Assembly: GCA_964493955.1 (NCBI GenBank)
Contig: CAZBPZ010000054.1
Location: forward strand, 1-11,215
Source of the DNA: CAZBPZ01 sp964493955
GTDB lineage: Bacteria; Chloroflexota; Dehalococcoidia; Dehalococcoidales; Fen-1064
Direction of reading: 5' to 3'
Length of the DNA: 11,215 bases
A model generated the notes under the pieces. That model worked only from the letters and a program-made list of their open reading frames with translations. It was not told the origin of the DNA and ran no database searches. Made by a program: the position numbers and the translations under genes. Positions 1 to 6,069 of this stretch are shown piece after piece. Positions within the stretch are counted from its first letter, which is position 1; every line of letters begins with the position of its first letter.

Positions 1-1
1 A

Positions 2-370
2 AGTTACCACAGCCGGGACGAACAGATGGTACTGAGCGCCATCACCGCCATGGGCCTGAACTGCGACCCTGACTGGTTACCGCTCCTCATCCGCGAGCTG
101 GCCAACCCGGCCCCGGAAATCAGGCTGGCCACCGTCAATGCCCTCGGTGAGATGGAAAACGAGGCCGCCGTCACGGACCTGGCCGAGCTTCTATACGACG
201 AGGACAGGCGGGTCCGCCTGGCCACCATCACCGCCCTCGCCAGGATAAGCGGGCCCGAGGCCAGGGAATGCCTGGTGCTCTGCCTGGATGACCCCGACGA
301 AGAAATCAGCACGGCCGCCGAGCAGGCCCTGGCCCAGCTCGCCCGGATGGACTCACTTGACATCCTCTAG
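2..370 (+). CDS. HEAT-repeat protein, C-terminal part (5' end outside window)
   Basis: The reading frame is open from the window edge, so the gene begins upstream; an internal ATG lies at 26 but nothing marks it as the true start. The 122 visible residues form about three helical repeats of roughly 31 residues. Each has the HEAT/PBS-lyase-like pattern of a conserved hydrophobic helix followed by an [IV]R-x-A-[TA]-x-x-A-[LI] helix; 'IRLATVNALGEM' and 'VRLATITALARI' are the clearest copies. Such proteins are usually scaffolds for protein-protein contacts or act in phycobilin-lyase-like or signalling complexes, so no specific role can be given. There is no signal peptide or membrane segment in the visible part. 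The end overlaps the start region of the downstream acetyltransferase gene, which suggests translational coupling. The family call is fairly sure; the function is unknown. Confidence 0.8.
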   Translation, partial: SYHSRDEQMVLSAITAMGLNCDPDWLPLLIRELANPAPEIRLATVNALGEMENEAAVTDLAELLYDEDRRVRLATITALARISGPEARECLVLCLDDPDEEISTAAEQALAQLARMDSLDIL

Positions 371-935
371 GCCGAAGAGACTCAGGCACGAGATAGCCCG
401 CGGCACCAGGACAGTCCTGCGCCGCAAGCTCCCGTCCGACGCCGCCGACGACTACCGCTGGCAGTGTGATGCCGAGCTGGCCCGGCTCGATGCCACCACC
501 CCGCTGGACTGCTCGTTCGAGGACTACCAGGCCGAGTACGTCTACGAGCTAGAGCAGCCCGGCCCGCTACTGCGCCACACCTTTGCCATCGACACCCTGG
601 AGGACGGGCGTCACATCGGCAACGCTGTCTACTATAACGTTGACACGCTGCGGCGGGAAGCCGAGCTGGGCATCATGATAGGCGACCGCGCCTACTGGGA
701 CCGGGGCTACGGCAGCGACGCCGTGCGCACGCTGGTGGACTATATCTTCCGCACCACGGGGCTGGAGCGTATCTACCTCAAGACCCTGCGCGATAACACC
801 CGTGCCCAGAAGTGCTTCCTCAAGAGTGGCTTCAGGCCGGGCGGCTACCTGGAGAAGGACGGCTACAGCTTCCTGCTGATGGAGCAGACCCGGGCCGACT
901 GGGCAAAAAGGGCCCGCCCGGAAGCCACCACCTAG
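357..935 (+). CDS. GNAT-family N-acetyltransferase (RimJ/RimL-like)
   Basis: The protein is about 192 residues if it starts at the TTG at 357, which has a weak GGATGGA ribosome site 5 bases upstream and overlaps the HEAT-repeat gene by 14 bases. An in-frame ATG at 288 would add 23 residues that read like an off-frame copy of the HEAT gene, so I prefer 357, with some doubt. The family is shown by an N-terminal beta strand 'RTVLRRKL', the motif 'AELGIMIGDRAYWDRGYGSDA' in the middle, whose R-G-Y-G-S binds the acetyl-CoA pyrophosphate, and the later 'LKTLRDNTRAQKCFLKSGF' typical of RimJ/RimL acetyltransferases. These enzymes acetylate ribosomal-protein N-termini, amino acids, antibiotics or small amines; the substrate cannot be read here. 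Its stop codon overlaps the stop of the convergent gene, so there is no intergenic room for a terminator. Confidence 0.85.
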   Translation: MTSSRPKRLRHEIARGTRTVLRRKLPSDAADDYRWQCDAELARLDATTPLDCSFEDYQAEYVYELEQPGPLLRHTFAIDTLEDGRHIGNAVYYNVDTLRREAELGIMIGDRAYWDRGYGSDAVRTLVDYIFRTTGLERIYLKTLRDNTRAQKCFLKSGFRPGGYLEKDGYSFLLMEQTRADWAKRARPEATT

Positions 936-2353
936 GCCACGCCCACCGCCTCGCGGAACCGGTAGTAATCGTAGGCGTTCCGCAGGGCGATGGCCCCGCG
1001 CTCCAGGCTGGTGAAGGCCGGCACCTCCCCGTCCTGCAGCTTCTTCACCAGCGTACGCGCCTCGCCCACCACCCTGGGCAGGAACGGCACCGAAAGAGTC
1101 ACCAGCACCGGCTTGGGGCTCCGCCGGCGCATCTCCACGATGCCCCTGATTTCCTCATCACGCTGGTCGGCTATACCGGGCGGACCGGCCCCGCCGGTGT
1201 ACATCAGCATGACGATGTTATCAGTCTCCGTATCACGCTCAATGATTTCCATGATACGCTTCATCTGGGCGCGGTTGGGGTTACCGGTATCAATCGGGTT
1301 CTGGTAGCTCCCGCCGATAAGGCTGAAGAACTCGGCAAACTCCCGGTAGGACTCCTCCGAAAGGGGCGGCACCTCCAGCCCGGCCTCGGTAAAAGCATCG
1401 GTAATGGCCACCGACTGCCCGCCGGAGCCGCCGGCCAGCACCACCCTCTTACCGTACACGGGCTTGAGGTAAAGCAGCGCCTTGATGGTATCGATAAGCT
1501 CGTCCATGCTCAGCACCGGGATCCCACCGGCCTGCCGCACCGCCGAGACCCAGACGTTGTACGGGACCGCCAGCGAGCCGGTGTGCGAGGCAATCGCCCG
1601 GCCGCCGCCGGCGGTACGCCCCCCTTTCCAGATAATCACCGGCTTCCGGGCCGATACCTGCCTCAGCACCTCCAGAAAGCGGCGGCCATCACGCACGCCC
1701 TCAAGGTACATGCCTATCACGCGGATAGAATCGTCCTGGCCGAAGTAGTCAAGGAACTCGGCCGAGTCCAGCACGCGGCCGTTACCGAAGCTGACCGACT
1801 TTCTCAGGTCCACCCCCTGCAGGTGGGCGTCCAGGCTGAAGTTAATGGCATGAGTCCCGCTCTGCGAGATGAAACCCACCGGCCCGGTGCTACCGGAGTA
1901 CTGCCCCATTGCCTGCTTGAGGCCCACCGCCGGGTTATACAGCCCCATGCAGTTGGGGCCTATCAGGTGAAAACCCGCTTCAACCGCCCGCCGGGTAAGC
2001 TCTTCCTCGAGGCGGATGCCTTCCTCGGTGCCCGTCTCGGCGTAGCCCGACGTGAAGAAGTGGGCCGCCGCCACGTCTTTCTTGATGCAGTCCTCCAGCA
2101 CCTGGTAGGCCACCCGGCGGCTCACCGCCACAATCGCCAGGTCAACCGGCTCCGGTATCTCCAGCACGCTCCGGTAGTTCTTGATGCCAAGTTTCTCAAT
2201 CTGCTCGATTGTCTTCGGGTTCACGTGGACAGAGTAGAGCTTACCCTTGAAATCAGAATGTGTCCTCGTCCACTGCAGAAAGCCCGAGTCCCCGATGATT
2301 GCCAGTACCTTCGGGGAGAAGGCCCGGTCCAGCTTGGCCTTGTCTGCTCTCAC
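932..2353 (-). CDS. ADP-forming acyl-CoA synthetase, alpha-subunit type (CoA-binding and ligase domains only)
   Basis: This 473-residue protein starts at a GTG preceded by a good GAGGTGA ribosome site. Residues 1-145 are the CoA-binding Rossmann domain, ending in the conserved 'GPNCMG' (132-137). Residues about 155-295 hold the first succinyl-CoA-synthetase-like domain with 'FISQSG' (161-166), 'YLEG' and the phospho-histidine motif 'SHTGSLA', where His257 is the residue expected to be phosphorylated. Residues about 300-470 are the second flavodoxin-like ligase domain. In archaeal acetyl-CoA synthetases (ADP-forming) such enzymes interconvert acyl-CoA + ADP + Pi with acid + CoA + ATP. The ATP-grasp (beta) part is absent from this protein and from its neighbours, so a partner must be encoded elsewhere or the protein has another role. 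It lies 50 bases downstream of purF on the same strand and may be co-transcribed. In an acetogenic-type organism it could draw ATP from acetyl-CoA, but the acyl group is not known. Confidence 0.85.
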   Translation of the reverse strand: MRADKAKLDRAFSPKVLAIIGDSGFLQWTRTHSDFKGKLYSVHVNPKTIEQIEKLGIKNYRSVLEIPEPVDLAIVAVSRRVAYQVLEDCIKKDVAAAHFFTSGYAETGTEEGIRLEEELTRRAVEAGFHLIGPNCMGLYNPAVGLKQAMGQYSGSTGPVGFISQSGTHAINFSLDAHLQGVDLRKSVSFGNGRVLDSAEFLDYFGQDDSIRVIGMYLEGVRDGRRFLEVLRQVSARKPVIIWKGGRTAGGGRAIASHTGSLAVPYNVWVSAVRQAGGIPVLSMDELIDTIKALLYLKPVYGKRVVLAGGSGGQSVAITDAFTEAGLEVPPLSEESYREFAEFFSLIGGSYQNPIDTGNPNRAQMKRIMEIIERDTETDNIVMLMYTGGAGPPGIADQRDEEIRGIVEMRRRSPKPVLVTLSVPFLPRVVGEARTLVKKLQDGEVPAFTSLERGAIALRNAYDYYRFREAVGVA

Positions 2354-2403
2354 ACTATCACCTCGGGAAGTAGTTCACACCAGGGTTCCGGGACGGGACG
2401 CCT

Positions 2404-3813
2404 TCAGCCGGCGGTCCTGCCGTCCTCCGCCGGCTGCCACTCCAGCGCCAGTTTGTCCATCTCCAGCTGCACCGGCATCGGGTAATCACCGGTGAAACAG
2501 GCCATGCAGAACGTCTCGCGCGGCAGCCCTGTCGCCTTGAGAAGCCCCTGGACACTGAGATAGCCCAGCGAGTCCGCCCCGATGAACTGCCGGATTTCCT
2601 CCACCGTCTTGTAAGACGCAATCAGCTCCTGGCGAGTAGCCATGTCAACCCCGAAGAAGCAGGGGTAGCGAATCGGCGGGGCGCAAATCCGCATGTGGAC
2701 TTCGGCGGCACCGGCCCGCCGCAGCATCTCCACTACCTTGGGGGTGGTGGTGCCCCGCACGATACTATCATCCACCACGATAACACGCTTCCCCTGCAGC
2801 ATCTGCGGCATGGGGTTGAACTTGACACGCACGCCGAGGTCACGAATCCTCTGGTCCGGCTCAATGAAGGTACGTCCCACGTAGCGGTTCTTGAGCAGCC
2901 CTTCCGAGAAAGGCAGCCCGGAACGAATGGCGTGGCCAATGGCGGCCGCCGTGGCCGAGTCCGGCACGCCAATCACCATGTCCGCCTCAACCGGGTACTC
3001 CTCGGCCAGCCGGGCGCCCATCGCCTGGCGTATCGGGTAAATCAGCTTGCCGTTGATGACGCTATCCGGGCGGGCAAAGTAGATGTACTCAAAAATACAC
3101 AGCGCCCGCCTTGACGAGCGCTCGGGGTAGCTGTGCATACCCTCGGCATCTATCTTCAGTATCTCGCCCGGCTCCACCTCCCGGACAAAGTCAGCCCCGA
3201 TGTGGTCCAGGGCGCAGCTCTCGGAGGCAATCACCCAGCCGCTGTTAATGGTACCAAGACACAGCGGCCGGACCCCCCAGGGGTCACGCACGGCAAAGAG
3301 CGTGTCCCCGGTCAGCAGGCACATGGAATAAGCCCCCTGGAGACGCCGCATGGCATAGCGGATGCGCTCCTCCCAGGTCCGGGCCGGTGAGGAGAGGATA
3401 AGGTTGGCGACCACCTCGGTATCAGTGGCGGTCTTGAAGACATAACCCTCCTGGGCAAGCTCCTCGTGGAGGTACTCGGCATTGACGATATTGCCGTTGT
3501 GGGCAATGGCGAGGCTGCTATCACCGCTGCCGACAACAAAAGGCTGGACATTGTAGACGCGGCTGGAGCCACGGGTCGAGTAGCGGGTGTGCCCGATGGC
3601 AATGTGGCCGGTCAGGTCCTCCAGGGACTCCTCGTCAAACACCTGGGACACCAGCCCCATGTCACCGGTCACCTGTATCCGCTTGCCATCGGCAATGGCA
3701 ATTCCGGCGCTTTCCTGGCCGCGGTGCTGCAGGGCAAAAAGGGCAAAGAAGGTAAGCCGGGCTACGTCTGCTGTCGTGCAGTAGACGCCAAAGACTCCGC
3801 AGCTCTCGTGCAA
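2404..3813 (-). CDS. purF: Amidophosphoribosyltransferase (glutamine PRPP amidotransferase)
   Basis: PurF catalyses the first committed step of purine synthesis: PRPP + glutamine to 5-phosphoribosylamine + glutamate. The start is a TTG; the frame has a TAA stop six codons upstream with no other start between, and GAGGGG lies 8 bases before the TTG. The 469-residue protein begins MHESCGVFG, so a four-residue propeptide would be removed to expose catalytic Cys5. The class II glutaminase domain follows with 'LQHRGQESAGI' and 'AHNGNIVN'. The phosphoribosyltransferase domain has the PRPP loop 'VIVVDDSIVRGTT' (344-356). Cys239, Cys385, Cys436 and Cys439 occupy the positions of the 4Fe-4S ligands of the Bacillus-type, oxygen-sensitive enzyme, which fits an anaerobe. 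It has its own promoter just upstream and lies 85 bases downstream of the enoyl-CoA hydratase gene. Identification is firm. Confidence 0.97.
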   Translation of the reverse strand: MHESCGVFGVYCTTADVARLTFFALFALQHRGQESAGIAIADGKRIQVTGDMGLVSQVFDEESLEDLTGHIAIGHTRYSTRGSSRVYNVQPFVVGSGDSSLAIAHNGNIVNAEYLHEELAQEGYVFKTATDTEVVANLILSSPARTWEERIRYAMRRLQGAYSMCLLTGDTLFAVRDPWGVRPLCLGTINSGWVIASESCALDHIGADFVREVEPGEILKIDAEGMHSYPERSSRRALCIFEYIYFARPDSVINGKLIYPIRQAMGARLAEEYPVEADMVIGVPDSATAAAIGHAIRSGLPFSEGLLKNRYVGRTFIEPDQRIRDLGVRVKFNPMPQMLQGKRVIVVDDSIVRGTTTPKVVEMLRRAGAAEVHMRICAPPIRYPCFFGVDMATRQELIASYKTVEEIRQFIGADSLGYLSVQGLLKATGLPRETFCMACFTGDYPMPVQLEMDKLALEWQPAEDGRTAG

Positions 3814-3844
3814 AACCTGCCCCTCTTCTTAGCTCGCCACTTGG

Positions 3845-3874
3845 ATTATAAGCCAGGCGCCACAGCACGGTCAA
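3845..3874 (-). promoter_or_regulatory. sigma70-type promoter of purF
   Basis: On the minus strand there is TTGACC (3874-3869), an 18-base spacer and a perfect TATAAT (3850-3845). Transcription would start near 3838, giving a leader of about 25 bases that contains the ribosome site and the TTG start of purF. The position, spacing and near-consensus boxes make this one of the most convincing promoters in the window. It implies purF is not dependent on read-through from the enoyl-CoA hydratase gene. Confidence 0.75.
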
Positions 3875-3883
3875 ACACCGCGC
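3865..3883. promoter_or_regulatory. Inverted repeat over the purF -35 box (possible operator)
   Basis: GCACGGT (3865-3871) and ACCGCGC (3877-3883) can pair around a CAAAC loop: seven pairs, one of them G-T. The repeat covers the -35 box of the purF promoter, so a repressor could bind here. It does not match the enteric PurR box or the Bacillus PurBox as I know them. No T-run follows it, so it is not a terminator for the upstream gene. The GC-rich background makes chance a real possibility. Confidence 0.3.
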
Positions 3884-3898
3884 CGCCGCGCCGGCCAA

Positions 3899-4729
3899 TC
3901 AGGCAGATTCCTGACCACCCTCCAGGCCGGTAATCTCCTGGACACGCCGGGCGTCCTGGCCGGCGGCCACGTAGGTCCGCATCCTCTCCAGGGCATCATC
4001 GCTGACGATGAGCTCCCTGAACAGCTCGGACTCCAGCGCCAGGCCCTCTTCCAGCGGCATCTCCATGCCCCGGTAGATACAACGCTTGATGTGCGCCACC
4101 GCCAGCGGCGGCATGGCCGCCAGCTGCTGGGCAAACTCCAGGGCTTCCGGCATCAGGCGCAGCGGGTCGCAGGCACGGGTCACCAGGCCAATCCTCTCTG
4201 CCTCGTCAGCGTAGACACGCCGGCCTGTAAGCTGGATTTCCAGCGCCCGCCCCAGGCCCACCAGCCGGGGCATCCGCTGGGTGCCGCCGCCGCCGGGCAG
4301 AATCCCGGCCCCAACCTCGGGCTGGGCCACCGAGGCCGCCCGTGACATGAAGCGGAAATCGCAGGCCATGCACAGTTCAAGCCCCCCGCCGGCCACCGGG
4401 GCGTTGATGACAGCTATCACCGGCTTCGGCCCCAGCCGGTAGACACCGCGGGGCGCCGGCCGCTCCGCCGGGAAGCTGAACTGGCCCGACTTCAACGCCT
4501 CGGCCCACTGCACCAGGACGGAAACATCAAAGTGCTGGATGAAAACATCGTCCCGGGCGCTGGTGATGATGCCCACCCTCAGGGACGGGTCATCGTAGAA
4601 CCCTTCCACAATATCGCTGAACTCGGCGGCAGTATCGGGGGTCCACAGGTTCTGCGGCGGGTTGTTGAAACGCCATATCACCACCGCCCCCTGTTTCTCC
4701 ACCTCAAAAAACTTCGGCTTGCCTGCCAT
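3899..4729 (-). CDS. Enoyl-CoA hydratase/isomerase (crotonase) family protein
   Basis: This 276-residue protein starts at an ATG 8 bases after a strong GAGGAGG. It shows the crotonase fold signatures: 'NAPVAGGGLELCMACDFR' at about 109-126 and 'AQPEVGAGILPGGGGTQR' at 135-152. Glu118 and Glu138 lie 20 residues apart, matching the two catalytic glutamates of rat mitochondrial enoyl-CoA hydratase (Glu144 and Glu164), so hydratase-type chemistry is possible. The usual F-x-A-G-A-D oxyanion-hole segment is replaced by 'VFIQHFDVS' (62-70), which departs from typical FadB or EchA proteins and may mean a different acyl-CoA substrate. No signal peptide or membrane segment is seen. It is the first minus-strand gene after the divergent intergenic region. 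The family is certain; the substrate is not. Confidence 0.9.
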   Translation of the reverse strand: MAGKPKFFEVEKQGAVVIWRFNNPPQNLWTPDTAAEFSDIVEGFYDDPSLRVGIITSARDDVFIQHFDVSVLVQWAEALKSGQFSFPAERPAPRGVYRLGPKPVIAVINAPVAGGGLELCMACDFRFMSRAASVAQPEVGAGILPGGGGTQRMPRLVGLGRALEIQLTGRRVYADEAERIGLVTRACDPLRLMPEALEFAQQLAAMPPLAVAHIKRCIYRGMEMPLEEGLALESELFRELIVSDDALERMRTYVAAGQDARRVQEITGLEGGQESA

Positions 4730-4912
4730 AGCCTACCCTCCTCAAAGATTTCCTGGCCAGGCCACCCGGCCTCTCAAGCAGCCCTATCAACCGGCTGCGA
4801 GCCAACTGCTGACAATACGCACGCCCCTGCTCCCGGGCGTCCTCATCAATACCACCCAGCCCTCAACCCGTAATGCAAGCATCCTCACCACGGGCCCGCC
4901 AAAACCTGACCA

Positions 4913-4942
4913 CCGGCCCCATTCTAACACTTCGGGGGCCGG
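4913..4942 (-). promoter_or_regulatory. Candidate extended -10 for the enoyl-CoA hydratase gene, inside an inverted repeat
   Basis: On the minus strand, bases 4929-4921 read TGTTAGAAT, an extended -10 (TG, one base, TAGAAT). No good -35 lies at the normal distance, which is acceptable for extended -10 promoters. The start would be near 4914, giving a leader of about 185 bases before the ATG at 4729. The -10 sits in the loop of a perfect 8-bp inverted repeat, CCGGCCCC (4913-4920) and GGGGCCGG (4935-4942). Whether the repeat is an operator or simply GC-rich sequence cannot be told. Confidence 0.4.
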
Positions 4943-4965
4943 GGGGTACAAGCCGGACAGGCGCA

Positions 4966-4993
4966 CCTGATTGACATTGGTACCGCAATCAGG
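4966..4993. promoter_or_regulatory. Perfect inverted repeat over the operon promoter (putative operator)
   Basis: CCTGATTG (4966-4973) and CAATCAGG (4986-4993) are exact reverse complements separated by 12 bases. The left arm overlaps the -35 box and the right arm fills the spacer up to two bases before the -10. A dimeric regulator bound here would block RNA polymerase. The arms are not especially GC-rich, unlike most of the surroundings, which makes a chance match less likely. The regulator is unknown. Confidence 0.5.
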
Positions 4994-5000
4994 ATAGAAT
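4971..5000 (+). promoter_or_regulatory. sigma70-type promoter of the Wood-Ljungdahl operon
   Basis: A perfect TTGACA (4971-4976) is followed after 18 bases by TAGAAT (4995-5000), five of six matches to the -10 consensus. Transcription would start near 5007, leaving an untranslated leader of about 194 bases before the cooC start at 5201. All seven downstream genes lie on the same strand with short gaps, so this is probably the main promoter of the operon. The same 18-base spacing is seen in the purF promoter. Confidence 0.72.
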
Positions 5001-5083
5001 TGACGCTGGTGTGCTGGGCCGGTGGTGGGGAGGTACGGGCTAACCCGGTAATAGATACCCGCAAATCACGTAGTTATGCCCTG

Positions 5084-5196
5084 TAAATCCGCAGGATTTG
5101 ACCCAGGTCTGGCAGCGGGGGGTTGCCAGCGGTGGACCCGCCCATGGCCAGGCGCCTTTGCCGGCGAAGGCCCGGCCTGGCGCAGCGGCTGGCAGT
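5084..5196 (+). promoter_or_regulatory. Structured 5' leader of the operon (candidate cis-regulatory RNA)
   Basis: Three stem-loops follow one another in the predicted leader. The first is TAAATCC/GGATTTG (5084-5100, triloop GCA, seven pairs with one U-G). The second is CTGGCAGC/GGTTGCCAG-type pairing of 5109-5116 with 5122-5129 (eight pairs with one G-U, loop of five G). The third pairs 5147-5153 with 5175-5181 and 5154-5160 with 5165-5171: fourteen pairs with a three-base bulge and loop CCGG. In addition TGCCAGC (5124-5130) is complementary to GCTGGCA (5188-5194), which sits where the ribosome site of the 5201 ATG would be. That pairing would exclude the second stem-loop and enclose the third. 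It matches no riboswitch class I know; structure was judged by eye only. Confidence 0.45.
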
Positions 5197-5200
5197 TTCG

Positions 5201-5980
5201 ATGAAGATTGCGATAAGTGGGAAAGGGGGCGTAGGAAAGACACTGCTGTCCTCGCTGCTCTCCAAGTCTTTCGCAGCTGCCGGCTTTTCCGTACTGGCAA
5301 TTGATGCTGACCCGGATGCCAACCTGGCCGCCAGCCTTGGCTTCCCGGACCCGGCCAGCATCACCCCCGTCTCCGAGATGGCCGACCTCATCGAGGAGAG
5401 GACCGGGGCCCGCCCCGGGCAATCCGGTTCCTTCATCAGACTCAACCCCCGGGTTGACGACCTGCCGGAACGCCTGGCCGTCAAGCACGACGGCATCCGC
5501 CTGATGGTCATGGGCCGCATCAAGCGTGGTGGCACCGGCTGCTACTGCGCCGAGGGAGTGTTGCTCCAGGCGCTGCTCTCCCACCTGCTCCTGCAGCGTA
5601 ACGAAGCGGTCATACTGGATATGGAAGCCGGCATCGAGCACCTGGCACGCGGCACGGCCCGTGCCGTGGACCGGCTTATCATCGTCGTCGAGCCGGGGCG
5701 CCGCAGCCTGGAGACGGCGCTCCGTGTCAGAGAGCTGGCGTCAGACATCGGCGTGACGCGCCTCAGCGTGGTGGCCAACAAGGTCCGTAACCAGGCCGAA
5801 CGTGATTTCATCTGCCAGAACCTTCCCGGCCTGGAGGTAATTGGCTTCATCCCCTATGACCCGGCCCTGATTGAGGCAGACCTGGCCGCCCGCCCCCTCG
5901 ATGATGCCAGCCCGCTGGTCTCCGCGGCCGTAAACGAGATATTCCAGAAGCTCACCTCCGGAGAAGAGGGGAAAAAGTAG
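5201..5980 (+). CDS. cooC: CooC-type nickel-insertion ATPase (CODH/ACS accessory protein)
   Basis: The 259-residue protein begins MKIAISGKGGVGKT, the usual start of CooC, with the deviant Walker A motif (Lys8 and Lys13) of the MinD/SIMIBI class. 'LAIDADPDANLAASLG' (32-46) follows. The Cys-x-Cys motif 'GTGCYCAEG' (Cys114, Cys116) matches the metal-binding pair of CooC, and 'VILDMEAGIEHLARGT' (137-152) matches the Walker B-like segment. CooC dimers bind nickel and use ATP hydrolysis to help insert it into the C-cluster of CO dehydrogenase; the related AcsF serves acetyl-CoA synthase. I chose the ATG at 5201 from family alignment, although its ribosome site is weak. In-frame starts at 5144 (ATG) and 5123 (TTG) would add an arginine-rich extension that the family lacks. 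It is the first gene of the operon. Which nickel enzyme it serves is not clear. Confidence 0.88.
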   Translation: MKIAISGKGGVGKTLLSSLLSKSFAAAGFSVLAIDADPDANLAASLGFPDPASITPVSEMADLIEERTGARPGQSGSFIRLNPRVDDLPERLAVKHDGIRLMVMGRIKRGGTGCYCAEGVLLQALLSHLLLQRNEAVILDMEAGIEHLARGTARAVDRLIIVVEPGRRSLETALRVRELASDIGVTRLSVVANKVRNQAERDFICQNLPGLEVIGFIPYDPALIEADLAARPLDDASPLVSAAVNEIFQKLTSGEEGKK

Positions 5981-5987
5981 TGCTGAA

Positions 5988-6014
5988 CCGGTGCCGGCCG
6001 GGGCCGCACACCGG
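5988..6014 (+). other. Intercistronic stem-loop between cooC and fhs
   Basis: CCGGTG (5988-5993) pairs with CACCGG (6009-6014), and CGGC (5995-5998) with GCCG (6003-6006) inside it around a CGGG loop, ten pairs in all. It starts eight bases after the cooC stop codon. No T-run follows, so it is not an ordinary intrinsic terminator. It could tune the relative mRNA level of cooC and fhs, or it may be chance in a GC-rich gap. Confidence 0.35.
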
Positions 6015-6056
6015 CCCGCACCGAAAACAGAAGGTTCCGGAAAATCAACAATCAGT

Positions 6057-6063
6057 AAGGAGG
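6057..6063 (+). promoter_or_regulatory. Ribosome binding site that fixes the fhs start
   Basis: AAGGAGG lies six bases before the GTG at 6070. It rules in that GTG over an upstream in-frame GTG at 5980 that overlaps the cooC stop codon and has no family-like sequence after it. Confidence 0.85.
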
Positions 6064-6069
6064 TTTCCT

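Larger units (their letters stand above)
4730..5200. other. 471-base divergent intergenic region
   Basis: This gap separates the minus-strand enoyl-CoA hydratase gene from the plus-strand Wood-Ljungdahl operon. It carries candidate promoters for both directions (minus near 4921-4929, plus at 4971-5000), inverted repeats at 4913-4942 and 4966-4993, a 10-bp palindrome CCTGGCCAGG at 4752-4761, and a structured leader from about 5007 to 5200. The open frames that cross it on either strand start inside, or run on into, antisense parts of the flanking genes and resemble no protein, so I regard the region as non-coding. Bases about 4770-4910 show nothing I can interpret. Confidence 0.75.

Noticed and set aside
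903..931. Possible intrinsic terminator for the acyl-CoA synthetase gene (minus strand, GGGCGGGCCC followed by five T)
   Set aside because: The stem is only about three pairs with a four-base loop, too weak to call, although the T-run is real.
812..2485. 557-codon open frame on the plus strand opposite the acyl-CoA synthetase gene
   Set aside because: It is the antisense shadow of a recognised gene in GC-rich DNA, is histidine- and proline-rich, resembles no family and also overlaps the GNAT end.
4662..4970. Plus-strand frame of 102 codons in the divergent intergenic region
   Set aside because: It begins inside the antisense of the enoyl-CoA hydratase gene, has no convincing ribosome site, has a Pro/Thr-rich random look and would end before the operon promoter.
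5031..5061. Two small overlapping hairpins, CGGG-CTAA-CCCG and GGTA-ATAGA-TACC
   Set aside because: Each has only four continuous pairs; the alternating arrangement is suggestive but too short to report as a feature.
5980..6069. Upstream GTG start for fhs overlapping the cooC stop codon
   Set aside because: The 30 added residues do not resemble Fhs, and AAGGAGG six bases before the GTG at 6070 marks a better start.
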